56,408 nucleotides of DNA from CAZDXJ01 sp964509475. Lineage in GTDB: Bacteria > Pseudomonadota > Gammaproteobacteria > Methylococcales > Methylomonadaceae. Location of the stretch: positions 1 to 56,408 of the forward strand of contig CAZDXJ010000007.1 in NCBI GenBank assembly GCA_964509475.1, read 5' to 3'. A program made the position numbers and the translations under genes. Shown here piece after piece: positions 7,794-17,038 of this stretch; within the stretch, counting starts at the first letter, position 1, and each line of letters opens with the position of its first letter. The notes below the pieces were generated by a model that saw only the letters and a list, made by a program, of their open reading frames with translations, was not told the origin of the DNA and did no database searches.

Positions 7794-9060
7794 AATAAAA
7801 ACCATCCATGTCCTGATCGCCGGGTAATATTTGTCGTCCATGGGCTGTTGCCAATCCCCAGTCGGCTGTAATGGGAATTTCATAAGCTTCGTTGTGGGTA
7901 GACAGAAAGGTTTGTATTTGTTGTTCATTTTCCTGTTTTAGTATTGAACAGGTTGCGTATAACAAGATGCCTTGCGGTGCCAACAGCGGCCAGATTTGAT
8001 TTAAAATGCATTGTTGCCGTTTTTGTAACGATCTGATGTCTTGGTCACGGCGTAATAATTTGATATCCGGGTGGCGGCGGATAACGCCGATTGCCGAACA
8101 AGGGGCATCCAGCAGGATTCGGTCAAAAGGCCGGCCATCCCACCAGCAAGCCGGTTCGAGGGCATCACCCATTCGGGTCTCTGCATACAACCGCAAGCGT
8201 TGCAGGTTTTCCCGAACCCGCTGCAGACGTTGTTCGTTAATATCTACAGCGGTTAGATGGGCAATTTCGGGTTGGGTTTCCAAAATATGCGCGGTTTTAC
8301 CGCCAGGTGCCGCACAAACGTCCAGAACACGCTGTCCGGCTTTGAGTTCCAGCAACCCGGCCGCGAATTGAGCGGCGGTATCTTGTATCGATACCAGGCC
8401 CTGGCTGAAACCGGGCAACTTCTCGACCGCAACGGCCTGTTGTAAAATAATCGCGCTCGGGCAAAGCGGGGACGGCGTTGCCAGGATGCCTTGTTGTGCC
8501 AGTTGTTGCAGGTAATTGGCCCGGCTGCAAAACCGGCCGTTGATACGCAATATCATTGGCGCCTGTTGGTTGTTGGCCTGCAAGATAGCCCGGCTCTGTT
8601 GTGGCCAGTTGGCTTCGATTTTCTGGATAAGCCAGTCCGGGTGGGCGCTGGCCGCAACCGGGGTTCGATCGGCGGTCGCCTCGAAATTTTCTGCATTCCT
8701 GAGATAATTTCTAAGTACTGCGTTAATCAGGCCTTTGCTATGGTGTTTTTTTTTGCCGACTGCGTTGACGGTCTCGGAAACCGCGGCATGGGGTTTGATG
8801 CGCATAAAGCATAACTGGTATAAACCGATTAATAACAAAGCCTTGACCTCAATATCCCTGACCGGTTTGTTGAGCAATTGCTGCAGAATATAATCCAGGC
8901 GGTGAAAATAACGTAACGTGCCGTAACAAAGCGCTTGGACAAAAGCCCGATCGGTGGCATTCGATAGCGCGGGCAAAGCATTATCGAGTGCGTGGGTCAG
9001 TGATTGGCCTTGTCCGATCACCGAATGCAGGATGTGGGCGGCAATTTGGCGTGTATTCAC
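7771..9060 (-). CDS. rsmB: 16S rRNA (cytosine-967-C5)-methyltransferase
   Basis: Methylates C967 of 16S rRNA using S-adenosylmethionine. The 429 residues equal the E. coli length. Residues 1-140 are a NusB-like RNA-binding domain. The methyltransferase part carries the SAM-binding VLDVCAAPGGKTAHIL, then LDAPCSAIGVIRRHPD (motif IV with its Cys) and YATCSILKQENE (motif VI with the nucleophilic Cys). It sits between aguB and the DUF4390 gene on the minus strand, overlapping the latter by 23 bases, so translation is probably coupled. fmt and def, frequent partners elsewhere, are not here. Confidence 0.95.
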   Translation of the reverse strand: MNTRQIAAHILHSVIGQGQSLTHALDNALPALSNATDRAFVQALCYGTLRYFHRLDYILQQLLNKPVRDIEVKALLLIGLYQLCFMRIKPHAAVSETVNAVGKKKHHSKGLINAVLRNYLRNAENFEATADRTPVAASAHPDWLIQKIEANWPQQSRAILQANNQQAPMILRINGRFCSRANYLQQLAQQGILATPSPLCPSAIILQQAVAVEKLPGFSQGLVSIQDTAAQFAAGLLELKAGQRVLDVCAAPGGKTAHILETQPEIAHLTAVDINEQRLQRVRENLQRLRLYAETRMGDALEPACWWDGRPFDRILLDAPCSAIGVIRRHPDIKLLRRDQDIRSLQKRQQCILNQIWPLLAPQGILLYATCSILKQENEQQIQTFLSTHNEAYEIPITADWGLATAHGRQILPGDQDMDGFYYAKIGKL

Positions 9061-9065
9061 GGTTT

Positions 9066-9956
9066 TCAGTCCAGAAAGCGCTTGCTTAAACCAGCATAGT
9101 CTTCGATTCTGCGGTCGCGCAGAAAAAGCCAGATTTGGCGGGTTTTTTCAGTACAGGTTTTGTCGATAGTTGCCAGCAGCAGTTTTGTTTCACTCGTATT
9201 AGCTTCGGCCAGGAATTCCCCCTGCGGCCCGCAGATAAAGCTGTGCCCCCAGAATTCAATGCCCGTTGATGTGCCGGCCAGATTTTCAAAACCGATGCGG
9301 TTGCAGCTGACAACCGGCAGGCCGTTGGCAATGGCATGGGCGCGTTGAATGGTGATCCAGGATTGCAATTGACGCTCTTTTTCATCCTTTGGGTCGTTCG
9401 CTTCCCAGCCGATTGCGGTCGGGTGGATGAGCAGTTCCGCACCGGCCAGGGCCATCAGCCGGGCCGCTTCCGGGAACCATTGATCCCAGCAAACCAGAAT
9501 ACCAAGTTTGCCGATTGAGGTGGCTATGGGTTTGAAACCGGTATCACCTGGTGTGAAATAAAATTTTTCGTAAAATCCGGGATCGTCGGGAATATGCATC
9601 TTACGATATTTGCCGGCAATATGGCCGTCTTTGTCCAGTACCACGGCGGTGTTGTGATAAAGGCCCGGGGCGCGTTTTTCAAAAACCGAAATCACAATGA
9701 TGATATTGAGCTGCGCGGCAAGCCGGGCGAAGGTTTCGGTTGTGGGGCCGGGGATGGATTCTGCCTGCGCAAAATAGCTGTGATCTTCCCTCTGGCAAAA
9801 ATAAGGACCGTTATGCAGTTCGGGTAATATGACGATATCAGCGTTAAGCTGTGCGGCTTTTAGAATCTGATCGATAGCCTGTTGTTGATTGATTTGTATG
9901 TCCTGGTTACAAGGCAATTGCAAGGCGCTGACGATAATTTCAGAAGTTGTGGGCAT
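9066..9956 (-). CDS. aguB: N-carbamoylputrescine amidohydrolase
   Basis: A 296-residue nitrilase-superfamily enzyme predicted to hydrolyse N-carbamoylputrescine to putrescine, the last step of the agmatine route. The Glu-Lys-Cys triad is visible as E46 (ILPELHNGPYF), K119 (KYRKMHIPDDPGF) and C156 (ILVCWDQWFPEAAR). The WDQWFPEAARLMAL and HPTAIGWE segments are typical of AguB rather than of other nitrilases. The usual partner agmatine deiminase (aguA) is not within the window. The gene lies 5 bases before rsmB and 8 bases after glnD, inside the same run. Substrate assignment is by family resemblance. Confidence 0.8.
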   Translation of the reverse strand: MPTTSEIIVSALQLPCNQDIQINQQQAIDQILKAAQLNADIVILPELHNGPYFCQREDHSYFAQAESIPGPTTETFARLAAQLNIIIVISVFEKRAPGLYHNTAVVLDKDGHIAGKYRKMHIPDDPGFYEKFYFTPGDTGFKPIATSIGKLGILVCWDQWFPEAARLMALAGAELLIHPTAIGWEANDPKDEKERQLQSWITIQRAHAIANGLPVVSCNRIGFENLAGTSTGIEFWGHSFICGPQGEFLAEANTSETKLLLATIDKTCTEKTRQIWLFLRDRRIEDYAGLSKRFLD

Positions 9957-9964
9957 GGTTTTTG

Positions 9965-12619
9965 TTATTGTAAACGGGGGTCGTGTTTTTGCAGGATATG
10001 CAGGATTTTATCCTGTAATTTTTTCTGATGTGCTGGCTCAATGGGCTTGTTGGTAAGCCGGTCGGTAATATAAAACATATCTTCAACACGGCTGCCAATG
10101 GTGGTAATTTTGGCATTATGCAGGGTGATATCACATTTGCGGAATGCCTTGCCGATCTGGGACAGAAGACCGGGGCGGTCGGTGGTGATCAATGCCATAA
10201 CGGTTTGTTGATTGTGGGTGTCGTTTTGAAAATCAATATGGGTGGCAACCGGAAAATGTTTGGCTTGCCGGGATGTGTAATGCAGGTTTCTTTGCGTTTT
10301 CACGCGTTTTTGCAGCAGGTTCTTGCGCAAGCTGTTGCAGATGTGGATTTCCCGGTATAGATCCTTGATGCGGGTGCCGGATTGTTCCAGAATCTGAAAG
10401 CTGTTCAGGGCATAATCATCAGCCGAGGTCATGATTTTCGCATCCAGTATGGTAAGACCCAATTGATCCAGCGTGGCGGTACACAACGAAAACAGGTAAT
10501 CCTGATTTTGGGTGTAAACAAAAACCTCGGCGCTGCCACTTTGGGTTTGCGGGCGTAACAAGACCAGTGGCAGATCGTTTTGATTCGAACTGGCAATGGC
10601 AATGGTATGCCAGATAATTTCATCCATTGAATAACGCAGAAAATAGGCATCGTTCAATTTGCGCCAGGTCCGGGCAATGGCAGACTCGGACAGGCCGAGT
10701 CTGACCAGCTCCTGATGGGCTTCCTGCTTGTTTTCAGCCAGTTTTTCGGTTTTTTCAATGGGGCGCTGCAAGCCCCGGCGCAAAGCCTGATGGGTGGCGA
10801 CATAAAGTTCCTTTAGCAAGGTGTTTTTCCAATCGTTCCACAGCGATGGATTGGTGGCGCAGATATCGGCAACAGTAAGCAGATATAAATAGTTCAGTCG
10901 TTTTATGCTGCCCACGTGGCGGGCAAACGCGTGAATGATCGCCGGGTCGCGAATATCCTTACGCTGTGCGGTCATGGACATGTACAAATGGTTGCGCACC
11001 AGCCAACGGATTAAATGGGTATCGCGGCTGGATAAATGATGTTGTTTGCAAAATTCCAGGGCAATACGTTCGCCTAAAACCGAGTGGTCACCGCCTTTGC
11101 CCTTGCCGATATCATGAAACAGGCCGGCCAGGTACAGTACATCCGGTTTGTTGATCAAGCGGAAGATATCGTTGCAGAAAGGCAGTTCCCGATAATGTTT
11201 TTGCAGTGAAAAACGGCGTAAATTGCGTACTACAAACAAGGTGTGTTCGTCTACCGTATAGATATGGAATAAATCATATTGCATGCGTGCCACAATGTGT
11301 GCGAAACAAGGCAAATAGGCGGCTAGTACACCGTAACGGTTCATGCGCCGCAAGACCGTGGTCAGGCCATGCGGTTGACGGAAAATATCAATAAACAGGC
11401 AGTGTGCATCCGGGTTCTGCCGGAATTTGCCATCGATGACAGGCAGGTTTTTGCGGATCAGCCGGATGGTTGCGGCACGTACACCCTTGATTGAGGAAAT
11501 CTGTTGTTGCAAAAGAAAAATTTCCAGAATTGCCAGGGGTGACTTTTGAAAGACATCCGGGGATGCCGCTTCAATATAACCATTGACCGCATTGAAATTG
11601 AAATTGATCGGGTAGGCATTATGGGTTTTTTGCTGATAAATAAAACGTTCCGAGAACAGCTGTAGCAGCATTTCATTGAGGCTTTCCAGGCCGATCACGG
11701 TTTTGAAATAAAATTGCATGAATTGTTCAACACCCTGCCCGGACTGGGTGTCGGTGAAACCGAACCGGGTCGCTATTTCCCGTTGATAGTCAAATAACAG
11801 ACGGTTTTCATCCCGGCCGGTCAGGACATGCAGGGCATAACGTATACGCCACAATGTATCGCGGGCACTGATCAGTTCCTGATATTCGGATTCGGGAAGA
11901 AAGTCATATTTGATCAATTCCTTGAGCGTCGATGAACGATAATGATGTTTGAATACCCAGGCAATGATCTGCATATCACGCAGTCCGCCTGGTCCTTCCT
12001 TGATATTGGGCTCCAGATTGTAAGCGGTTTCATGAAATTTCAGATAACGTTTGTGTTGCTCGGCGAGTTTGCTTTGGAAAAAGGCTTCCGAAGACCAGAT
12101 ATCATCGTTGATGCAGTGCGCGTTCAAGGTTTTGAACAAAGCCGGGTTACCGGTGATACGGCGTGCTTCCATCAAACAGGTCATGATGGTCTGATCATCG
12201 CGGGCGGCTTGCAGACATTGTTCAATGGTGCGCACACTCAGACCGGGTTTCAGGCCGATATCCCAAAGAAATGTAGAAAAGTTCGCCAATGCCTGTTGAT
12301 GTTGGACATCCTCTTCATGGTTTAACAGAATCAGAATGTCCACATCGGAATGAGGAAACAGTTCCCTGCGGCCATAACCGCCAACGGCAACCAGACAAAG
12401 TTGCCGGGCTTGATCGCCCAGATAATGGTTCCAGCTAATGCTCAGTAGGGTGTCGATAAAATCTGACTTTTCCCTTAACAGGCCGGTGACGCTGTGTTGC
12501 GGGTCGAACTTCCCGTCGAGCTCCCGGTTTTTTTGTTTAAGCCATTGTTTGCACTGGCTAATATCACCCGGCTGGCAGAGCGATGCTGTATTATCAATTG
12601 TTTCAGGGTTGAAGCTCAC
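9965..12619 (-). CDS. glnD: Bifunctional uridylyltransferase / uridylyl-removing enzyme GlnD
   Basis: GlnD senses glutamine and adds or removes UMP on PII proteins. The 884 residues match the family. The nucleotidyltransferase core is near residue 80-95 (GGYGRRELFPHSDVDILIL), with the PII-uridylyltransferase helical domain behind it. An HD phosphohydrolase carries LAGLFHDIGKGKGGDHS around residue 455-475. Two ACT domains lie at the C-terminus (VFVYTQNQDYLFSLCTATL and MALITTDRPGLLSQIGKAF). Translation starts at GTG 12619 inside the map stop (GTGA overlap), so the two are coupled. Neither glnB nor amtB is present here. The GlnD to NtrY/NtrX cluster arrangement places nitrogen control genes together. 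Confidence 0.96.
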   Translation of the reverse strand: MSFNPETIDNTASLCQPGDISQCKQWLKQKNRELDGKFDPQHSVTGLLREKSDFIDTLLSISWNHYLGDQARQLCLVAVGGYGRRELFPHSDVDILILLNHEEDVQHQQALANFSTFLWDIGLKPGLSVRTIEQCLQAARDDQTIMTCLMEARRITGNPALFKTLNAHCINDDIWSSEAFFQSKLAEQHKRYLKFHETAYNLEPNIKEGPGGLRDMQIIAWVFKHHYRSSTLKELIKYDFLPESEYQELISARDTLWRIRYALHVLTGRDENRLLFDYQREIATRFGFTDTQSGQGVEQFMQFYFKTVIGLESLNEMLLQLFSERFIYQQKTHNAYPINFNFNAVNGYIEAASPDVFQKSPLAILEIFLLQQQISSIKGVRAATIRLIRKNLPVIDGKFRQNPDAHCLFIDIFRQPHGLTTVLRRMNRYGVLAAYLPCFAHIVARMQYDLFHIYTVDEHTLFVVRNLRRFSLQKHYRELPFCNDIFRLINKPDVLYLAGLFHDIGKGKGGDHSVLGERIALEFCKQHHLSSRDTHLIRWLVRNHLYMSMTAQRKDIRDPAIIHAFARHVGSIKRLNYLYLLTVADICATNPSLWNDWKNTLLKELYVATHQALRRGLQRPIEKTEKLAENKQEAHQELVRLGLSESAIARTWRKLNDAYFLRYSMDEIIWHTIAIASSNQNDLPLVLLRPQTQSGSAEVFVYTQNQDYLFSLCTATLDQLGLTILDAKIMTSADDYALNSFQILEQSGTRIKDLYREIHICNSLRKNLLQKRVKTQRNLHYTSRQAKHFPVATHIDFQNDTHNQQTVMALITTDRPGLLSQIGKAFRKCDITLHNAKITTIGSRVEDMFYITDRLTNKPIEPAHQKKLQDKILHILQKHDPRLQ

Positions 12620-13380
12620 TTTTCCTCTTGACGCAAGGTCAGTATTTCGTAGCCGTTTTCAGTAACCAGAATGGTGTGTTCCCACTGCGCGGACAGACTA
12701 CGATCCTTGGTGACCGCAGTCCAGCCGTCCGACAAGACTTTGACATGGCGTTTGCCAATATTAATCATGGGTTCAATGGTAAAAATCATACCGGCCTGCA
12801 ATACCGCGCCTTCGCCAGGTTTGCCATAGTGCAGAACCTGGGGTTCCTCGTGGAATTTTTTACCAATGCCGTGGCCGCAAAATTCCCGCACTACGGAATA
12901 GCGGTTCGATTCGGCGTGCTTTTGGATAGCGCGGCCAATATCACCCAGGGTCGCTCCGGGTTTGACCTGCTCTATGCCCCGGAACATTGCTTCACGGGTA
13001 ATATTAACCAGGCGTCTGGCATGTTGGGACACTTCACCAACATAAAACATTTTGCTGGTATCACCATGATACTCGTCTTTAATAATGGTAATATCGATAT
13101 TGATAATATCACCCTTTTTCAATTTCTTGGCGCTGGGGATGCCGTGACAAACCTGTTGGTTGACCGATGTGCAGATTGATTTCGGGAACCCCCGGTAATT
13201 CAGCGGAGCGGGTATGGCCTGTTGTTCGTTAACGATATAATCGTGGCATATTTGATTGAGTTCATCGGTACTGACTCCGGGCACGACATAAGGTTCGATC
13301 ATTTCCAGAACTTGCGCCGCAAGTTTGCCGGCGATACGCATTTTTTCAATTTCATCGATTGTTTTGATAGAGATACTCAT
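12616..13380 (-). CDS. map: Methionine aminopeptidase, type I
   Basis: Removes the initiator methionine from nascent proteins. The 254-residue product shows the metal-binding residues in their usual contexts: INIDITIIKDEYHGDTSKM (two Asp), EFCGHGIGKKFHEEP (His), FTIEPMI (Glu) and WEHTILVTENG (Glu). It is divergent from rpsB, the classic map/rpsB arrangement, and overlaps glnD by 4 bases. The 387 bases between map and rpsB hold the rpsB promoter and leader; no good ribosome site is visible before the map ATG. Confidence 0.96.
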   Translation of the reverse strand: MSISIKTIDEIEKMRIAGKLAAQVLEMIEPYVVPGVSTDELNQICHDYIVNEQQAIPAPLNYRGFPKSICTSVNQQVCHGIPSAKKLKKGDIINIDITIIKDEYHGDTSKMFYVGEVSQHARRLVNITREAMFRGIEQVKPGATLGDIGRAIQKHAESNRYSVVREFCGHGIGKKFHEEPQVLHYGKPGEGAVLQAGMIFTIEPMINIGKRHVKVLSDGWTAVTKDRSLSAQWEHTILVTENGYEILTLRQEEK

Positions 13381-13531
13381 ATTTTTTTGAAGAAAAATTG
13401 ATTTTGGGTGAGGTTTTGAACGGTCTGGTCTTAATATCTAAAAGTTGACCAATATATACTGCGAAAGTTTGCAGATGTTATTTTGGCGCCGGGGATATGT
13501 GCTTAAAGAAAAAATTCTAACAGAGATTTAA

Positions 13532-13560
13532 TTGTTGTAAAAAGTAAAATATGATATAAA
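13532..13560 (+). promoter_or_regulatory. rpsB promoter and long leader
   Basis: TTGTTG (13532-13537), 17 bases, TATAAA (13555-13560), giving a start near 13567 and a leader of about 200 bases before rpsB. In E. coli rpsB-tsf is autoregulated by S2 through its leader; a long structured leader here would fit that but I cannot identify a specific motif. Confidence 0.55.
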
Positions 13561-13689
13561 GTTCTTTTTTAAATACTCACACCTGATCGACACGTTGGGT
13601 AGGGTGCTGGTCTACAAAAGCCGGTTGCCGAACGGGACAGGTGGAGGCGTAACCCAAGTCGCTTTTATGGAACAAAAAACGTAATGGCT

Positions 13690-13722
13690 CACCCGGCTTT
13701 TCAGAAGGGGGTGAGTCGATAC
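13690..13722 (+). repeat. Right end of MITE family 1 in the rpsB leader (partial copy B)
   Basis: ACCCGGCTTTTCAGAAGGGG followed by GTGAGTCGATAC matches the right terminus of MITE family 1 almost base for base. Upstream, TACTCACACC near 13574 faintly recalls the left end, but the sequence between (13585-13690) does not match the other copies. So only this end is firmly a family member. Confidence 0.6.
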
Positions 13723-13767
13723 CAAAAACTTCCATAAGAACGATTATTTTTTAGGAGAGTTCTAAAC

Positions 13768-14523
13768 ATGTCAGCAGTATCAATGCGTCAAATGCTGGAG
13801 GCAGGCGTTCATTTTGGCCATCAAACCCGTTATTGGAATCCGAAAATGGCGCCGTATATTTTCGGTACACGGAGCAAAATCCATATTATAAATCTGGAAA
13901 AAACATTGCCTTTGTTTAATGATGCAATGAATTATTTGGGGCAGATGGCGGTCAATAAAGGCACGATTTTATTAGTAGGAACTAAAAAATCAGCTCGTAA
14001 AGCCGTTGCCGAAGAAGCGAAGCGATGCGGTATGCCTTACGTCAATCACCGTTGGCTGGGCGGAATGTTGACCAATTTCAAAACCATCAGAAAATCGATC
14101 AACCGTTTGAAAGAACTGGAAGCAATGAAAGCCGATGGCAGCATGTATCAGCGTTTCAACAAGAAAGAAGCTTTAGGCATGGATCGGGAGCTGGAGAAAC
14201 TCGAGCGTAGCCTTGGTGGCATAAAGGATATGAAAAGCATCCCGGATGTGTTGTTCGTTCTGGATGTTGGTTATGAGAAAAACGCCGTTGCCGAAGCCAA
14301 AAAACTGGGTATACCCGTTGTCGGTATTGTCGATACCAATAATTCGCCCGACGATGTCGATTATATTATTCCGGGCAACGACGATTCCATCCGGGCCGTG
14401 AAATTGTATTGTCAATCGGTTTCAGCGGCCATTTTGGAGGCGAAAACAGCAAATCTGGATATTGCTGAAGGTGGTGATGATTTTGTCGAAGAAGAAGCCA
14501 CTGAGCAGACAATTGAAGAATAA
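13768..14523 (+). CDS. rpsB: 30S ribosomal protein S2
   Basis: S2 binds the small subunit late in assembly and contacts S1. The 251 residues carry the family's start (MRQMLEAGVHFGHQTRYWNPKM), FVNHRWLGGMLTN-type segment (VNHRWLGGMLTNFKTI) and IPVVGIVDTNNSPDDVDYIIPGNDD. The C-terminal tail is acidic, slightly longer than in E. coli. ATG 13768 has an AGGAGAG ribosome site 13 bases upstream. tsf follows after two terminator-like hairpins, as in the conserved rpsB-tsf operon. Confidence 0.98.
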   Translation: MSAVSMRQMLEAGVHFGHQTRYWNPKMAPYIFGTRSKIHIINLEKTLPLFNDAMNYLGQMAVNKGTILLVGTKKSARKAVAEEAKRCGMPYVNHRWLGGMLTNFKTIRKSINRLKELEAMKADGSMYQRFNKKEALGMDRELEKLERSLGGIKDMKSIPDVLFVLDVGYEKNAVAEAKKLGIPVVGIVDTNNSPDDVDYIIPGNDDSIRAVKLYCQSVSAAILEAKTANLDIAEGGDDFVEEEATEQTIEE

Positions 14524-14531
14524 GTTTTTTG

Positions 14532-14555
14532 CCGGATGTATGCATCCGGTTTGTT
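14532..14555 (+). terminator. Attenuator hairpin between rpsB and tsf (first)
   Basis: CCGGATG pairs with CATCCGG around a 4-base loop (14532-14549), followed by TTTGTTTTG. It probably reduces read-through from rpsB into tsf. Confidence 0.65.
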
Positions 14556-14573
14556 TTGTTTGACAAATACTCG

Positions 14574-14597
14574 AACGCCTCCTTATGGGGGCGTTTT
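14574..14597 (+). terminator. Attenuator hairpin between rpsB and tsf (second)
   Basis: AACGCCTCC pairs with GGGGGCGTT across a TTAT loop, followed by TTC and an A/T stretch. It ends only about 15 bases before the tsf ribosome site, so it could also mask translation initiation. Confidence 0.5.
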
Positions 14598-14623
14598 CAT
14601 TAAGATATTTGAGGGAGAAATCG

Positions 14624-15505
14624 ATGAGTATAACGGCCGCAATGGTTAAGAAACTGCGTGAAAGAACCGGTTCCGGAATGATGGAATGCAAAAAAGCGTT
14701 GCTTGCAGCAAATGGCGATCTGGAGCTTGCCATCGAGCAAATGCGCAAATCGGGTATGGCAAAAGCCGACAAAAAAGCCGGACGTACGGCAGCGGAAGGC
14801 CGTATCGGGGTTAAAGTGAGTGAAGACGGTAAATCGGTAGCAATGGTGGAAGTCAATAGTGAAACCGATTTTGTTGCCAAAGGGGATGATTTTGGTGACT
14901 TCGTCGATGCCCTGACTGATAAGGTATTGAACCCGGATGTTGACTCGGTCGATCAGCTTTTGCAAATGACTTTGCCCGATGATTGCACGATTGATGAAAA
15001 GCGGCGTGAGCTGATTGCCAAACTGGGTGAGAATATAACGGTTCGCCGTTTTGCCAGGTTCACGACGCAAGAAGGGGGTGCCGCTTGTTATCTGCATGGC
15101 AGCCGTATCGGTGTTATTGTCGAACTGTCCAAGCCTGATCCGGAACTGGGTAAGGATATTGCCATGCATGTTGCCGCAACCAATCCGGTTTGTATTGCCG
15201 ATACCGATGTACCGCAGGACATGCTGGAAAAGGAAAAAGAGATTTTTACCGCGCAAGCCAAAGAAAGTGGTAAACCGGATGCGATTATTGAAAAGATGAT
15301 TTCCGGTCGTATTCGCAAATATTTAGCGGAAATTACTTTATTGGGTCAGGCTTTTGTTAAAGATCCTGATACTACTGTCGCTAAATTACTTGACAGCAAG
15401 GGCGCTTCGGTTCTACGTTTTACCCGCTATGAAGTGGGTGAAGGTATCGAAAAGAAAGAAGAAAACTTTGCCGAGGAAGTTATGGCTCAGGTCAGGGGCG
15501 ATTAA
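14624..15505 (+). CDS. tsf: Elongation factor Ts
   Basis: EF-Ts is the nucleotide-exchange factor that recycles EF-Tu-GDP. The 293-residue protein begins MSITAAMVKKLRERTGSGMM, the canonical UBA-like N-terminus with ALLAANGDLELAIEQMRKSG. It continues with the EF-Tu-contacting TDFVAKGDDFGDF segment. ATG 14624 is preceded by GAGGGAG; the in-frame start at 14585 would add sequence overlapping the attenuator and is rejected. The pyrH gene follows behind a strong hairpin. Confidence 0.98.
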   Translation: MSITAAMVKKLRERTGSGMMECKKALLAANGDLELAIEQMRKSGMAKADKKAGRTAAEGRIGVKVSEDGKSVAMVEVNSETDFVAKGDDFGDFVDALTDKVLNPDVDSVDQLLQMTLPDDCTIDEKRRELIAKLGENITVRRFARFTTQEGGAACYLHGSRIGVIVELSKPDPELGKDIAMHVAATNPVCIADTDVPQDMLEKEKEIFTAQAKESGKPDAIIEKMISGRIRKYLAEITLLGQAFVKDPDTTVAKLLDSKGASVLRFTRYEVGEGIEKKEENFAEEVMAQVRGD

Positions 15506-15528
15506 CCGGGTCGTTTTGTTGTGTGCAT

Positions 15529-15569
15529 AGCCGGCAATCTTTAGTTTAGTAAAGATGTTGCCGGCTTTT
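15529..15569 (+). terminator. Terminator-like hairpin between tsf and pyrH
   Basis: AGCCGGCAA and TTGCCGGCT form a 9-bp GC-rich stem, continued inward by TCTTTA/TAAAGA, and followed by TTTTC. This is the strongest of the three hairpins in the rpsB-tsf-pyrH stretch and likely ends most rpsB-tsf transcripts. pyrH would then need read-through or its own promoter, which I cannot locate. Confidence 0.75.
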
Positions 15570-15617
15570 CATGTTGATTTGTAAGTGCCAGCCGAAGGCA
15601 ATAAGGAGCGAACCTGA

Positions 15618-16346
15618 ATGACCAAACTGATTTGTCGGAGAATTTTGCTTAAATTAAGCGGTGAGGCCCTGATGGGTGAATCCGGACACAGTATCGATGC
15701 CCAAATCGTTAAACGGTTGGCAACTGAAATCAAGGAATTGAGCGATGCCGGCGTTGAAATTGGTTTGGTGATCGGTGGTGGCAATATTCTGCGTGGCGCC
15801 GACAAGGCTGCGGAAGGCCTGGATCGGGTGACCAGTGATCAGATGGGTATGTTGGCAACTGTGATTAACGCGCTGGCTATGCAGGAAGCGCTGGAAACCC
15901 AAGGTCAGCCCGTGCGGGTGATGTCGGCGCTGAAAATCAATCAGGTGTGCGAGGATTATATTCGCAGACGTGCGGTCAGGCATCTGGAAAAAGGCCGGGT
16001 GGTTATTTTTGCAGCCGGGACGGGTAATCCCTTTTTTACTACTGATTCGGCCGCCAGTTTACGTGCGATTGAAATCAATGCTGAACTGATGATTAAGGCA
16101 ACCAAGGTAAAAGGTGTTTATTCAGCGGATCCGGAAAATGTCCCGGATGCGGTTTTTTATCCACGTCTGACCTATGACCAGGCCTTGGACCAACGTTTGA
16201 ACGTAATGGATGCAACGGCTCTGGTATTGTGCCGGGATTATAATGTGCCGATGCGGATAATGAATATTTTTGAACGGGGAGCGGTGATGCGCCTGGTGCA
16301 AGGCGAGGAAATCGGTTCTCTTGTTGAAACAAGCAATGAGGAATGA
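15618..16346 (+). CDS. pyrH: UMP kinase
   Basis: Phosphorylates UMP to UDP in pyrimidine nucleotide synthesis. The 242-residue product has the amino acid kinase fold signatures RRILLKLSGEALMGE at the start, GLVIGGGNILRGAD for the phosphate loop, TSDQMGMLATVINALAMQEAL and FAAGTGNPFFTTDSAASLRAIE. An AAGGAG ribosome site stands before ATG 15618. Its stop overlaps the first possible frr start, giving the universal pyrH-frr pair. Confidence 0.97.
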   Translation: MTKLICRRILLKLSGEALMGESGHSIDAQIVKRLATEIKELSDAGVEIGLVIGGGNILRGADKAAEGLDRVTSDQMGMLATVINALAMQEALETQGQPVRVMSALKINQVCEDYIRRRAVRHLEKGRVVIFAAGTGNPFFTTDSAASLRAIEINAELMIKATKVKGVYSADPENVPDAVFYPRLTYDQALDQRLNVMDATALVLCRDYNVPMRIMNIFERGAVMRLVQGEEIGSLVETSNEE

Positions 16347-16348
16347 AT

Positions 16349-16906
16349 ATGATTAGCGATATTCAACAGGATGCTTCAATCCGAATGGGAAAAAGTGTTG
16401 AAGCGCTCAAGCAGGAATTTGCCAAAATCAGGACAGGCCGGGCGCATCCCAGTCTTTTGGATCAAATCACGGTTTCCTATTATGGTTCGGAAACGCCGTT
16501 ATCCCAGGTTGCCAATGTGGCTATCGAGGATTCACGTACCTTGACCGTTACACCCTGGGAAAAAAGCATGGTGCAAGCCATTGAAAAGGCCATTCTGAGT
16601 TCTGACCTGGGCTTGAATCCGGCTACTTCCGGCAGCGTCATTCGTATTCCCCTGCCACCTTTGACGGAAGAGCGCCGCCGCGATCTGGTTCGCCTGGTCC
16701 GGCAGGAGGCAGAAAATGGCCGGGTGGCTATACGTAATATACGCCGGGATGCGAACTCGGAAATCAAGGATGCCTTGAAAGAAAAAATGATCAGCGAGGA
16801 TGAGGCGCGTGCTGGCGAAGAAAAAATACAGAAATTGACCGATCGTTATATCAAGGATATGGAAAGATTGTTGGAAGAGAAAGAAGCGGACTTGCTTTCG
16901 CTTTAA
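16349..16906 (+). CDS. frr: Ribosome recycling factor
   Basis: With EF-G it splits post-termination ribosomes. The product from ATG 16349 is 185 residues, identical to the E. coli length and start (MISDI). An in-frame ATG two codons earlier (16343) lies inside the pyrH stop; GAGGA spacing favours 16349. Conserved parts are RTGRAHPSLLDQITVSYYGSETPL-like N-terminal text, GLNPATSGSVIRIPLPPLTEERRRDLV and the helical C-terminus. Downstream is a 376-base stretch without genes holding MITE copy C. Confidence 0.97.
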   Translation: MISDIQQDASIRMGKSVEALKQEFAKIRTGRAHPSLLDQITVSYYGSETPLSQVANVAIEDSRTLTVTPWEKSMVQAIEKAILSSDLGLNPATSGSVIRIPLPPLTEERRRDLVRLVRQEAENGRVAIRNIRRDANSEIKDALKEKMISEDEARAGEEKIQKLTDRYIKDMERLLEEKEADLLSL

Positions 16907-17038
16907 TTTATCGGCCAGGGATAATAATGGATAGCTTTAATACGAATTAAGAGCTGGATTCTTTTATTGAAAATCAAGGCCTTAACCCATAATGAAATAG
17001 CTGTTTGGACACGCCGGATTTATAATTGGTTGATTTAT

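Noticed and set aside
13568..13690. Full-length MITE copy in the rpsB leader
   Set aside because: Only the right end (13690-13722) matches; the left part and interior do not align with copies A, C or D.
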